DNA of 64,000 bases from Salinivibrio kushneri (GTDB taxonomy: Bacteria > Pseudomonadota > Gammaproteobacteria > Enterobacterales > Vibrionaceae), in the NCBI RefSeq assembly GCF_027286325.1, contig NZ_CP114588.1, positions 1,513,317 to 1,577,316 on the forward strand, in the 5' to 3' direction. A model generated the notes under the pieces. It was not told where the DNA came from and did no database searches. It saw nothing but the letters and a program-made list of their open reading frames with translations. The first letter of the stretch is position 1, and each line of letters starts with the position of its first letter. The translations under genes and the position numbers were made by a program. Shown here one piece after another: positions 29,262-38,962 of this stretch.

Positions 29262-32200
29262 TTAGCGCACAGGTTCATCGCTTGAGCACAAGCGCTGACC
29301 CCTAATGCGCTTACCGATAACATCGACTAATTTTTCCGTTGTCAGTCGTCTTTTCAGTAACACATCATGCACGATACCGTAACGAGCAGCGCTTACCTCT
29401 TCCCCTGTTAGCACAATGATCGACGCTGTCGGCTGTGTCTCTTTAATCTGCGGGATTAAATTCCAACCAACACCGTCGGGTAAGCCAATATCCAGCAAGA
29501 TCGCATCATACGTGTGTTGCGCTATCAACGATTGAGCTTGGTCCAGTGTGAGCGCATGATCGATGGTCATATAATCACTGATCATCGCCTGAACGATTCG
29601 ATGTAAATCCATATCATCTTCAACATGCAAAATTTTTGCATGTGTCGCATTCAGCAACTGTTGTTGTACCAAGCTGATAAGTTGTTTGTGCTCGATGGGT
29701 TTGGCTAACCACTCAATATTTTCAACGTCACCATTGAGCGCTAAACGCCCCTGCTCCATTTTTGCAGACACCACGACGATAGGAATATCAGCCGTTTCAG
29801 CATGCTGTCTTATACGGCGAATAATATCGAGCCCATCAATATCGGGCAGCATTAAATCGAGACTGATTAAATCATAATGCTTCGCTTCTAACGCGCTTAA
29901 CGCTGTCATGCCATCGTGACTGATCTCAACCCGATATCCCGAATCTTCCAGCATCATTCTTAACAGGCTGGCGACGTCGGGATCATCTTCTACGATCAGG
30001 ATATTATACAAAGCATCCATATCTGAATCTGGCTTATCACCAACACTCGAATCAGTCAGCCTACCCTGAACAGTCGGTTTCATTTTCGCCGTTTCATACA
30101 CAGGCAGCTGAAAGTAAAAACGTGACCCTTTGCCTTCTGTTGATTCAACGTGGATCGTTCCATTCATATTCTCAATGAGTTCACGAGTAATCGCTAACCC
30201 CAGCCCCGTACCGCCTTTTTGACGAGTATCTGTGCTGTCAGCTTGTGCAAACTTCTCAAACAGCTTGGGTCGGAAGTCTTCAGCAATCCCACAACCTTGG
30301 TCAATGACACTGACGATAACTTGCTTTTCATTCACTGCGGAATCGATGATGACCGTGGCTCCATCAGGCGAGAACTTGATCGCATTAGATAGCAGATTAG
30401 CCATGACTTGCTTCAGCCTTTGTTTATCTACCCGAACCTCGACATCCGCCGTTTCACTGTTCAAGATAATGTCGACTTGTCGCTCTGCACCGTATGCTTT
30501 ATTTTCTTCTAAACATTGCTCTAGGATGGGATCAATAGGTTGAACGTGCATATCAAAATACAACTGGCCGGCCGCTATTTTTTCGATATCGAGTAAATCG
30601 TTGATCAACAAGGTTAACCGCTCGCTATTACGATGTGCAGTGTCGAGTATTTTTTGGGCTTTATCAGGGATCTCACCCAGGCGTCCACTTCGCACCAAAC
30701 TCAATGCCCCGGACACCGAGGTGAGTGGCGTACGTAATTCATGACTAATCGTAGAAATGAACTCATTCTTCATTTGCTCATGGCGTTTACGTTCGGTGAT
30801 ATCTTGGGCAATGCCGAGGAAACCGGCAATCGTTTGACGATCGTCGTATATCGCCGTCACTGTCAATGTAACGGGGATATGATGGCCTTGTTTATGGATA
30901 TAACACCATTCACGCGTTTCTGCACCTTCTAACATCGGAATCGCCACGAAGGTATCGAACCCAGTTATCGGACGATTCAACTGGTCCGTTAACGTCTGAG
31001 CTCTTTCTTCCACCTCTTCAGGTACATGAAACAGTGCAGGGCTAACTTTATCGACGATCTCTGAGGACTGATAACCAAGTAGTCTTTCAGCGCCGGTGTT
31101 GAATAAGGTAATCCCCCCTTTGGTGTCGGTGGCGATAATCGCAACCTCAGTCGAGGCGGCCAATATATTACTCAATAGATCGGAAGTTCTCGCCAGTTCT
31201 TGGGTGCGATTTTGCACTTCCTCCGTAAGATTCGCCTCAGCTTTCTCCAATTCACGGAAGTTATAGCTAAGCGCATGACTCATATCTTGCAGTGATGTCG
31301 ACAAGACAGCGTATTCTGCTACTCGGCTTTGAGGCAGCACAACACTCGCTTGATAGCGTATTTTTTCCGGTAGATGACGGCTTGCTTTATCCAGTCTGTT
31401 TAGAGGTTGAATTAGGATTCGGCTCAGTACAAAAGCGGCGAGTATACTCAAAAAAGCAATACCCGACAGCACCGTAAAGCTCTGATTGCGCTTACTTTCA
31501 ATATTTTTTATCAGTGGTGCTGCGGGCCGCTCTACAAGCAATGTAGACACGTTGGGCCGGTCTGCTATTGGTAATTGATATTGATAAAAACCCGCTTTCC
31601 AACGGTTAACCAAATTATCTCCGGATTTCGGCAACCAAATAGACAGGTTGTCGACACTGTCCACTGCTCTAATCTCCCCCGGTAACATAGAGCGTAAACG
31701 ACCCACCTGCACTGTCGGTGTGCCCTTGCTATTCAATATTGCCACCCCAGACGCACCTTGAGGTAGTGACGAAAGTAGTGCTCTCTTTTGACTATCAAGC
31801 GAAAGGTCGGGTTGCTGGTTAAGAAGCCCCACCACACTTTGGGCAACAAACGCTAGTTCCTCCGCAACCTCTTGCTGGTTTTTTATTATATTATTTTGAT
31901 TGTTAATAATGATGGGCGTCATCCCCGCGATAAGGGTCAGACATAACAGGGCATCAAAAAGCAGCTCCTGAAGCCGTATTTTTGCTGGTAACCAATTTAT
32001 GGCGCCACTCTGAAAACGCCAAACCAGCAGTTTTACTATTAATCCTGCAATGAGTGCGTTGAACACACCGTTCAAGGCTTGTTTCAGAGTAATCATGATG
32101 GTAGAGCTGGCATCCATACCAATGACAATGGTGTAGAGCGGTGTAAGTACGACCGGGCTAGCCACCAACCAGAACGCGAGATCCGCGAGTACTAAGTTCT

Positions 32201-32477
32201 TTATACCGCGGCGGAACAGTAAACTAACCGCAAATGCTTCCAATACCAGTGTCGCCATCGCGTAAGGGTGGCCCCAGAGTATCCAGGTGTAGGAGCCGCC
32301 AGCTAGCGCCACGAACACAGCTGGCCATAACCCGAGCAACCTGATGGCCAGCATGACAACCACAGAACCAAAGATAAAATGCACACCAAAGAATAGCGGC
32401 AAACTGATCATGTTACCGACGAAGGCAACAACAGCCAGGGACAGCGTGGCCATTACCTGCTTGGTAATTACGTTCAT
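29262..32477 (-). CDS. Membrane hybrid histidine kinase with two C-terminal receivers
   Basis: 1071 residues. N-terminal block of five or six membrane helices (about 5-155) resembling vitamin-uptake-like or MASE-type sensors, another helix near 175-195, an extracytoplasmic sensor to about 330, a helix at 335-357, HAMP, PAS (about 430-560; NTGAERLLGYQSSEI), HisKA with FISTISHELRTPLTS, HATPase_c (NLLSNAIKFSP; GTGLGLAITREL), then two receivers with aspartates in SLDLMLPDIDG and LLDIGLPDGVG. Last gene of the operon; its start overlaps the upstream kinase stop by 4 bases. Likely input and phosphate hub of the relay; the signal is unknown. Confidence 0.88.
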   Translation of the reverse strand: MNVITKQVMATLSLAVVAFVGNMISLPLFFGVHFIFGSVVVMLAIRLLGLWPAVFVALAGGSYTWILWGHPYAMATLVLEAFAVSLLFRRGIKNLVLADLAFWLVASPVVLTPLYTIVIGMDASSTIMITLKQALNGVFNALIAGLIVKLLVWRFQSGAINWLPAKIRLQELLFDALLCLTLIAGMTPIIINNQNNIIKNQQEVAEELAFVAQSVVGLLNQQPDLSLDSQKRALLSSLPQGASGVAILNSKGTPTVQVGRLRSMLPGEIRAVDSVDNLSIWLPKSGDNLVNRWKAGFYQYQLPIADRPNVSTLLVERPAAPLIKNIESKRNQSFTVLSGIAFLSILAAFVLSRILIQPLNRLDKASRHLPEKIRYQASVVLPQSRVAEYAVLSTSLQDMSHALSYNFRELEKAEANLTEEVQNRTQELARTSDLLSNILAASTEVAIIATDTKGGITLFNTGAERLLGYQSSEIVDKVSPALFHVPEEVEERAQTLTDQLNRPITGFDTFVAIPMLEGAETREWCYIHKQGHHIPVTLTVTAIYDDRQTIAGFLGIAQDITERKRHEQMKNEFISTISHELRTPLTSVSGALSLVRSGRLGEIPDKAQKILDTAHRNSERLTLLINDLLDIEKIAAGQLYFDMHVQPIDPILEQCLEENKAYGAERQVDIILNSETADVEVRVDKQRLKQVMANLLSNAIKFSPDGATVIIDSAVNEKQVIVSVIDQGCGIAEDFRPKLFEKFAQADSTDTRQKGGTGLGLAITRELIENMNGTIHVESTEGKGSRFYFQLPVYETAKMKPTVQGRLTDSSVGDKPDSDMDALYNILIVEDDPDVASLLRMMLEDSGYRVEISHDGMTALSALEAKHYDLISLDLMLPDIDGLDIIRRIRQHAETADIPIVVVSAKMEQGRLALNGDVENIEWLAKPIEHKQLISLVQQQLLNATHAKILHVEDDMDLHRIVQAMISDYMTIDHALTLDQAQSLIAQHTYDAILLDIGLPDGVGWNLIPQIKETQPTASIIVLTGEEVSAARYGIVHDVLLKRRLTTEKLVDVIGKRIRGQRLCSSDEPVR

Positions 32478-35332
32478 TGTTCAACCTGCAACTGAATAAA
32501 AAACAATGCCCCGCCGCCCTCAGCATCGCGGTAACCCACATCGCCATCCATCTGTTGGCAAATTTCCCGCGTAATAGCCAGCCCTAGCCCTGTACCAGGT
32601 AATTTTCGATTATCACTGCTGTCAGCCTGACTAAAACGCTGGAACAGTCGGTTTTGAAACTCCTTGTCCACGCCGGGCCCATAATCTCGGATACTAATTT
32701 CAACGTCTTTACGGCTTTTTGTGACAGATACGTCCACCTGCCCTTCCTCAGGGGAGAATTTGATCGCATTGGACAGTAAATTGGTTAATGCTTGAATCAA
32801 TCTTGCTCCGTCAACATTGACCATCACCGTCGGCCAGTTATTCGGGGTGTGTATTTGTATCGGGTTTTGATGCTGGTAGGATTTAACAGACTCTATCGCG
32901 TCATTTAGTAGCGGGCCAAGCTCTTGTTTTTTTAATTGAATTAGCATTTTTCCTGCGACAAGCTTTTCCATATCTAACAAATCGTTTATCAGTAAGCTTA
33001 AACGTGTTGCATTCCGTTCAGCCGTACTCAGCAACTGATTCGCCTTTGGCGGTAAATCTCCAGTTGCACCGCCATTCAATAGCCCTAACGCGCCTTTGAT
33101 CGACGTTAATGGAGTGCGCAGTTCATGACTGACAGTGGCAATAAATTCATCTTTCATTTTGTCGAGTTTTTTGCGTTCAGTAATGTCTTCGACAAGAGAC
33201 CAAATCACCTTTCTTCCATCCAACTCCGTGCTCAGCATGCCTTGCAGACGTACCGGATATCGACTGCCATCTTTTCGGATGTACTCTTTTTCAAACGGCC
33301 CATAGCGACCTGTGTTCTGCATACTTGCCAGCGCTTTTTTCTCTTCTGGCTCATATTCTTTGGGCGTGACATCCCAATAACTGAGGGAAACGAACTCTTC
33401 GCGCGTATAACCTGTGGGCGCTATGAGGGCATCATTTAAGTCAAGAAATTGTCCAGTTTCAAAATCGTTTAACGCGATACCGATCGGGGAGAAGTCAAAA
33501 AGACCACGCAACCTTGCCTCGCTCTGTTCTAGAGCCAAGCGTGCTTGGTGATGTTCGTGAACATCCTGCAAATAACCATGCCACAAAACACTGCCGTCAA
33601 TCATTTTTTCTGGCCGCGCCTCACCCGAAATCCAACGGTACCCCTTTCCTGGACAATCACTCTGGTAGGTCGCTTGCCAATATTCTAACGTGTCTGCCGA
33701 ATGCTCAATGGATTGCTGGATAGCTTCGATATCACCAGGATGGATACGTTCAAACGCTGGCGTGGCGTCTTCAGCGGCCTGCTCTGGTGTAATGCCGTAC
33801 AAAGATTCTATTTGAGGGGAGCTATAGGGAAAAACCATCCGCCCATCGGGAAAGCGACGGAATTGGTACAGCGTTCCCGGTAGCAATGCCGCTAATTTGG
33901 TTAGCCGTTGCTGGCTCAAATTTTGGGTCAGTACATCAGATAACCAGTTGCCCAATAGACGCAGAAATAGCTTTTCACCATCATTGTAACCTTCCGAACG
34001 CGCACGAGAAGACGACACGTTCAATGTGCCCCAAGGACGACCATAGACATAGATAACCACACCTGCATAACTACCTAACGGTGCCGCTTCATAGCAAGGA
34101 TGTCGGCGGAACTCCGGACGGCAGGTGTCGGCGATAAACTGTTCCGTCACCGAGGTACGGGAATTATCTGACATGAGCAGCTGGCACCACGTATCTTTTA
34201 ACGCAAACTGCTGTCCTGCATCAATGACCGAGTCTGGAGGTCCGACTATCCAGTTAACTATATACACATCGTCTTTGATTTCACTGACAATCGCCAGTTC
34301 AGCCCGCAAATACTGCTTGGCTTCTTCCAAAGCATGATTAATTCTATCATCCAAGCTACTATGGCTTGAAAAGGCAATGTCGGTGAGTACGGTTAACGCC
34401 TGATGATGCCGCTCTAGCTGCGTCAAGGCATTGCGCTCTCGAGTAATATCGATAATAAACCCTTCAAGCACCCGTGGATGCCTAGGGTCTGTGTCAATAC
34501 ATTTACCCCGTTCCTCCACCCAACGATAACCCAGTGTACGATGCCGAACACGGTACTCAATATGCCATTCTTCATTATTGGCCATCGCGTTAGTAACAGC
34601 GTCATCAACCAATGAAACATCATCAGGATGAATGAGATCTGCATAACAAACACGTTTATTGTTTATCAGATCGTCGGCGGCATAACCACTGATGGTGTCG
34701 ACTTGATTACTGATATAGAGCATGGTCCAGCTTTTATCTGGCAAACAACGAAACGTGATGCCTGGTATGTTATTAATCAGCGATGCCATTTCATCGTGGC
34801 TAGCCTGCAGTTGTTGCTGCAACGCTGTTGACTCACGCCGCTGATAGGTATCGCTCCAAATCAGATCCTCCACCATGCCAGCAAGGTTCTTTAGTTGCGC
34901 CACGTTTTCTTCACTAAACTGCCTTGGTTGGTTATCAATTAGGCATAGCGTGCCCAGTCGATAACCCTCGCTGCTGTGAATCGGCATACCCGCATAAAAC
35001 CGAATATCTGGCGCCCCACAGACAAGTGGATTGTCACAAAAACGCATATCGTCTAGCACGTTTTCAATAATCAATGGTTCACTACCCATAATGGCGTGCC
35101 CACAAAAAGAGATATCCCTTGAGGTTTCAGTGGCATCTAACCCCTGACGAGACTTAAAGTATTGTCGCTCCCGATCGACCAGTGACACCAGCGCGATAGG
35201 GATAGAAAACAAGTCAAGGCATAAGCGAGTAATGCGATCAAAGCGAGGGTCGGCACCGCTGTTAAGCAACTCGGTTTCGTCTAACGCCTTTTGACGCTGC
35301 ACTTCGTTGTCTGGAACAGGTGGCGTTCGCAT
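32474..35332 (-). CDS. Soluble GAF/PAS multisensor histidine kinase
   Basis: 952 residues without membrane segments. Domains in order: GAF (about 20-165, RFDRITRLCLDLFSIPIALVS), PAS (about 185-300), GAF-like (about 305-460), PAS (about 470-590), PAS (about 605-720, FDFSPIGIALNDFETGQF), HisKA (FIATVSHELRTPLTS) and HATPase_c (NLLSNAIKFSP, GTGLGLAITREI). It has no receiver, so it must phosphorylate one in trans, plausibly the CheY-like or REC domains of its operon partners. Its catalytic core is very like that of the neighbouring hybrid kinase, suggesting duplication. It starts 24 bases after the diguanylate cyclase stop. Confidence 0.88.
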   Translation of the reverse strand: MRTPPVPDNEVQRQKALDETELLNSGADPRFDRITRLCLDLFSIPIALVSLVDRERQYFKSRQGLDATETSRDISFCGHAIMGSEPLIIENVLDDMRFCDNPLVCGAPDIRFYAGMPIHSSEGYRLGTLCLIDNQPRQFSEENVAQLKNLAGMVEDLIWSDTYQRRESTALQQQLQASHDEMASLINNIPGITFRCLPDKSWTMLYISNQVDTISGYAADDLINNKRVCYADLIHPDDVSLVDDAVTNAMANNEEWHIEYRVRHRTLGYRWVEERGKCIDTDPRHPRVLEGFIIDITRERNALTQLERHHQALTVLTDIAFSSHSSLDDRINHALEEAKQYLRAELAIVSEIKDDVYIVNWIVGPPDSVIDAGQQFALKDTWCQLLMSDNSRTSVTEQFIADTCRPEFRRHPCYEAAPLGSYAGVVIYVYGRPWGTLNVSSSRARSEGYNDGEKLFLRLLGNWLSDVLTQNLSQQRLTKLAALLPGTLYQFRRFPDGRMVFPYSSPQIESLYGITPEQAAEDATPAFERIHPGDIEAIQQSIEHSADTLEYWQATYQSDCPGKGYRWISGEARPEKMIDGSVLWHGYLQDVHEHHQARLALEQSEARLRGLFDFSPIGIALNDFETGQFLDLNDALIAPTGYTREEFVSLSYWDVTPKEYEPEEKKALASMQNTGRYGPFEKEYIRKDGSRYPVRLQGMLSTELDGRKVIWSLVEDITERKKLDKMKDEFIATVSHELRTPLTSIKGALGLLNGGATGDLPPKANQLLSTAERNATRLSLLINDLLDMEKLVAGKMLIQLKKQELGPLLNDAIESVKSYQHQNPIQIHTPNNWPTVMVNVDGARLIQALTNLLSNAIKFSPEEGQVDVSVTKSRKDVEISIRDYGPGVDKEFQNRLFQRFSQADSSDNRKLPGTGLGLAITREICQQMDGDVGYRDAEGGGALFFIQLQVEQ

Positions 35333-35356
35333 ACAAAAGCTCCCGTGTATTCGCGG

Positions 35357-37006
35357 TTAAGAAGTGATGACTGCTTGTACCACACAATTTCGACCATCAT
35401 GTTTGGCGCGGTATAAGGCTTGATCAGCAAGCGCTAATAGGGATTCACCTGTTTCTGCTGGAAAACGCTGATTATCGGCAATACCGGCGGAAAGCGTGCA
35501 CGAAAAAGGTGTATCATTTGCTTTAAACTTAACCGCTGCAAAGTCTTCGCGTAACTGGTTCACCAGTTTCTCAGCTTGGTGCATATCGCAATCGGGTAAT
35601 ACGAGTGCAAATTCTTCTCCGCCGTAACGGCCAAGCTTATCCGTATTTCTAAAGTGCTGGCGTATTAGCGTGCCAATTGCCGCAATCACTTGATCGCCAA
35701 TAGCATGACCGTAGGTGTCGTTGACGCTTTTAAAATGATCGATATCTAACATGACTACGCTAAACACTTGCAACCGACGCTGTGCCAATTGCCATTGCTT
35801 TTGCAACGCGTCTTTGATGCTCGCGTGCTTCAACAGACCTGTGAGGCTATCCTGGTGCTGGGTACGATTGAAAGCCCGAAGGCGCTGGACCCTCCGCTGA
35901 CAAAGGCTCACCAAAAGCTCTTTATCCACCGGCACCTCAAGAACGGCATCGCCGTCGATAAGCAATGATTGACGACGCAAATCTGCATTAGGGTCGCGAG
36001 AGAGGAAAATAATCGGCAGATGTGCCCAGTGTTCTGTCTGCGCCAGCAAAGTGGCCAATTCTGCACCCGTAACCTCAGATAACCAGACGCCAATGATAAT
36101 GACTTCAGGGTTGAACTCGCTGATACATTCAAAAATGTGTTCGGGATTAGGTACTACCTCGATGCTCATGTTTGCGTTTTCTAAAACAGATTGGCATTGC
36201 GAGACTAAAGAAGCGTCTTGATCAATAATCATAACTCGCCCAGGTTCTGCATCATTGTGCGCGAGCATATACGCAAACTTCGACGCGAGTGTAGCCATGT
36301 CCAACGGTTTGGTGTAATAGCCAGAGCCTCCTGCACGCAATGCTTGCAACCTGGCTTTATAACTTTCTTCCGCGCCAATAAAGAAGATTGGGCATTTGAA
36401 GTCCCGCAGCTTGATCTTCCACAAATCCGCTAAATTGGTATCAGGCGTGTCATTCTGAATGGCATGATGGTCCACCAGCATTAAGTCCAGTGCGTGGCTG
36501 GTTAATTGGTTTAGTTCGTTCGCATCTTTGACCCAATGCACCTGAAAACCAAAACGAGCAAACTGGGATTGGGCATATTTCGCTAAAATGCTATCGCGCT
36601 CGACCAAGCCGATAACAGGCGCCCCTTCCATGACCGGTTGCTGAATTGTTGTGGTGCTCTGATTTGCTGAGAGGCTATCTTTGTTATGCGCTGACTCCAG
36701 CGCTTTGATCCAATCATTAGGTAAACTGGCTTGCTGTTCAGCTTGAGATAAGCGGTTAGCAACCTGCCTCTCGAAATGACGAGCGGCTTCACCGAGACTA
36801 GGAAAACCAAATGTTCCTGCCGCGCCTGCAATGGTGTGCAATCCAGCATGCAACGCTTCTAAGGTTTCATGATCATCATTGCCTGATAACAACTTATCAT
36901 TGATAGCATGAAGCCGTTTAAACTCTGAGGTCAGCCGTTTAGTATACGCTTCCTTTAGCTTCTCAAGGCGCTTTTCGGTGTCATTATTCTTTTTGTTATC
37001 GTCCAT
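35357..37006 (-). CDS. Diguanylate cyclase with Hpt and two receiver-like domains
   Basis: 549 residues. N-terminal Hpt helix bundle with H57 in LHTIAGAAGTFGF; the lysine usual after HxL is Ala60. REC-like 1 (about 128-245) keeps an aspartate in LMLVDHHAI. REC-like 2 (about 256-372) has glycine where the phospho-aspartate should be (VIIIGVWLSEVTG). The GGDEF domain (about 385-549) has an active RYGGEEF and an inhibitory RxxD (RNTD) five residues before it. Makes c-di-GMP under phosphorelay control, by inference. Overlaps the upstream CheY-like gene by 11 bases. Confidence 0.88.
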   Translation of the reverse strand: MDDNKKNNDTEKRLEKLKEAYTKRLTSEFKRLHAINDKLLSGNDDHETLEALHAGLHTIAGAAGTFGFPSLGEAARHFERQVANRLSQAEQQASLPNDWIKALESAHNKDSLSANQSTTTIQQPVMEGAPVIGLVERDSILAKYAQSQFARFGFQVHWVKDANELNQLTSHALDLMLVDHHAIQNDTPDTNLADLWKIKLRDFKCPIFFIGAEESYKARLQALRAGGSGYYTKPLDMATLASKFAYMLAHNDAEPGRVMIIDQDASLVSQCQSVLENANMSIEVVPNPEHIFECISEFNPEVIIIGVWLSEVTGAELATLLAQTEHWAHLPIIFLSRDPNADLRRQSLLIDGDAVLEVPVDKELLVSLCQRRVQRLRAFNRTQHQDSLTGLLKHASIKDALQKQWQLAQRRLQVFSVVMLDIDHFKSVNDTYGHAIGDQVIAAIGTLIRQHFRNTDKLGRYGGEEFALVLPDCDMHQAEKLVNQLREDFAAVKFKANDTPFSCTLSAGIADNQRFPAETGESLLALADQALYRAKHDGRNCVVQAVITS

Positions 37007-37388
37007 CGAATTCGTCCCAAAATGCCTTAATTTCGTCAGCCAATGTCATAGGGTCGAAAGGCTTAGAGATAACCTGACTCACGCCTAACGCTTTATAGCG
37101 AGCTACTTCTTCCGGATGAACTTTCGCGGTCATAAAAAGAACCAGTACCGAGTCATCAACGAACCCTCGTTCCCGCAGCGCAGTGAGTGTTTCGGGACCA
37201 TCCATATTCGGCATCATGACGTCGAGCAGTATGATTTGCGGCTTAAAGCCTTCCACTTCCTGCAAGGCTCGCTCACCTGACTCACAAGTTTTGAGAGTGA
37301 GCCCTCCCACATCCTCTAATGCGAGAGTAGCAATTTCGCGTATATCAGGGTCATCCTCGACATATAAAACTTTATCTAAAACAGACAT
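36996..37388 (-). CDS. CheY-like single-domain response regulator
   Basis: About 130 residues, a lone receiver with acidic pair VEDDPDI, phospho-aspartate in IILLDVMMPNMDG, FMTAK and the C-terminal lysine in VISKPFDP. No output domain. ATG 37388 has AAGGA 7 bases upstream; GTG 37409 and ATG 37394 are in frame further up. First gene of the signalling operon, overlapping the diguanylate cyclase start by 11 bases, so it probably shuttles phosphate between the kinases and the Hpt domain. Confidence 0.9.
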   Translation of the reverse strand: MSVLDKVLYVEDDPDIREIATLALEDVGGLTLKTCESGERALQEVEGFKPQIILLDVMMPNMDGPETLTALRERGFVDDSVLVLFMTAKVHPEEVARYKALGVSQVISKPFDPMTLADEIKAFWDEFDGR

Positions 37389-37483
37389 ATACATTCCTTG
37401 CTCATTCACTCAACGGTGTAAAATCACCCGCTCGCTATTGTCAGCTAGCTCAGCTTTCTCTTTAAATTTTAGTCAGTTGTATT

Positions 37484-37507
37484 GTTAGCGTAGTGCATAT
37501 TGCTAAC
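37484..37507. promoter_or_regulatory. Inverted repeat in the signalling-operon leader
   Basis: GTTAGC and GCTAAC separated by 12 bases, about 100 bases upstream of the CheY-like gene. Possible operator; no factor assigned. Confidence 0.3.
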
Positions 37508-37529
37508 GTGTGATGAGAGAGATTGATAA

Positions 37530-37649
37530 TTATCGCGCTCCAAACATAATGCACAGCCCAGAGAACAACGCAATCAGTAACAACAGCCAATACAGTCCGG
37601 TGACCAGTTTTGGCGTCAACATCGAATTAAAAAAGAAGATAGATTTCAC
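37530..37649 (-). CDS. 39-residue membrane protein, DUF4282-like N-terminus
   Basis: Small frame starting at GTG 37649 with AAGGA 7 bases upstream. The product begins MKSIFFFNSMLTPKLVTGLY, continues with one strongly hydrophobic helix and ends FGAR. The MLTPKLVTGLYWLLLL stretch resembles DUF4282 membrane proteins, which normally have a second helix; here a TAA follows the first. It is either a truncated copy or a genuine single-pass microprotein. It lies 140 bases upstream of, and in the same direction as, the signalling operon. Confidence 0.5.
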   Translation of the reverse strand: MKSIFFFNSMLTPKLVTGLYWLLLLIALFSGLCIMFGAR

Positions 37650-37693
37650 ACTTTGTTCCTTAAAAAATGAGAAAAAGGGATTCGAATCAGCCA

Positions 37694-37905
37694 CTATTCA
37701 TAATGGCTCCAGAGCCTGAGCACTTTCACCACTTGTTCATCCTCGAGGACTTGATAGACCAAGTGATGCTGAATAGTAATACGGCGTGAATAGGCACCGC
37801 TGATCACTGGCAAGCTTTCAAATGATGGAAGTTTACGGTAGCGGTGTCTTTAATCAGTGCTAACAGTTCTTGCGCTTTTGGTTTGAGGTCACTGGAGGCC
37901 AATTT
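37694..37905 (-). pseudogene. Decayed second copy of yoeB toxin gene
   Basis: Aligns with the intact yoeB at 41581-41844. The last 70 or so coding bases, including the stop codon TAG, are identical, then differences accumulate. Single-base deletions break the frame in the middle (around 37845 and around 37810) and the first quarter with the start codon is gone. No antitoxin gene accompanies it. The pattern suggests a duplication or an acquired second module that decayed, perhaps with recent exchange at its 3' end. Confidence 0.88.
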
Positions 37906-37941
37906 TGTCTCATTTGCCCATCATTACCATAAGCTGATGTT

Positions 37942-38962
37942 TTAATGCTTGCCAACAAACTGGGTGATCGCCTCAATAATCAATCTGTGCACCTCTTCTC
38001 GGGATTGCTGCCCTGATGTTTGGCAAAGATGGCCTTCCCCTTCCAATGCTAATATCTGCGCACCTTTTGCCGTACACCGACTAAACGCACTGAAAATAGT
38101 GGTATGAGGCGTTTTCATTAGCGTCATATTCGGAATCGCGGCAAGAGATTCAGCCACCTCCAATTCCGGCAGCGCAGCCTGACGGCCGCGAATATCCATC
38201 ACTTTCACAGGCACCTTGATGTCATCAAGGCTCTGTGTATCCAATGTTTTGGTTAATTCAGGATTAATCGCCACAATGGCTTTGACACGATCATCTTGGT
38301 TGGTGCGGCTAAGCATTGGCTCAGACACCTTGCTCAAATCCACCTTGTTTTTCTGGAGCCACTGACAATCAATATTCACCCCTTCCTGTGCGCAAGATTG
38401 CTTGTAAAGCGCCGGCTCAAATCTCGCCCCCGCCAGTGACAGCATGGACGTGCCGCCTAAGAAAAACCCAACCCCATACACATGGTCAGTATCGATAGCC
38501 TGCTTAAACGGCGCGGTATCTATGAGATGCGTCAAACTGATTGATAGATCGCTCGGCCGCAACCACAATTCGCTTGGTGCCGACGTAACATTCGCGGCAG
38601 AAAACCCAACTTGCTGCGGCACCACCACCATAAATCCCGCTTTGGCCAAACCGGACGCCACCCACCCCGCGTGGAAGGGCGCTGCGCATGCCGCCATGTG
38701 CCAATAGCACAACAGGGTGTTTGCCCGACGCAACCGGCGCATTCCGGTTGGTTTTCGTCCCTACAAATACTTTGTTTTTGCCGAACTCAAAATGGGTTGA
38801 ATCCAATGTGGTGGGATACCAAATATCCACCTCGATCGTCGACTCACGCTCGGGGTTAAACACCGTCTGTGAAGCCAAACCACTGGTTGCAAACTCCTTG
38901 GCACTCACATTGAAGGACAATGCCAACCCAACCATTGCCGTCAACCATCGTTTTATGTTCAT
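37942..38962 (-). pseudogene. Frameshifted alpha/beta-hydrolase (dienelactone-hydrolase-like), secreted
   Basis: Two overlapping frames together give one hydrolase of about 340 residues. The first (from ATG 38962) has a signal peptide ending NVSAKEF and runs through HPVVLLAHGGMRSA. The second resumes with PFHAGWVASGLAKAGFMVVVP and continues to FVGKH; the shift lies near 38680. The nucleophile elbow reads VGFFLGG, with phenylalanine where GxSxGG has serine. Two independent lesions argue for a true pseudogene rather than a sequencing error. Its start overlaps the AraC-type regulator stop (ATGA). Confidence 0.82.
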
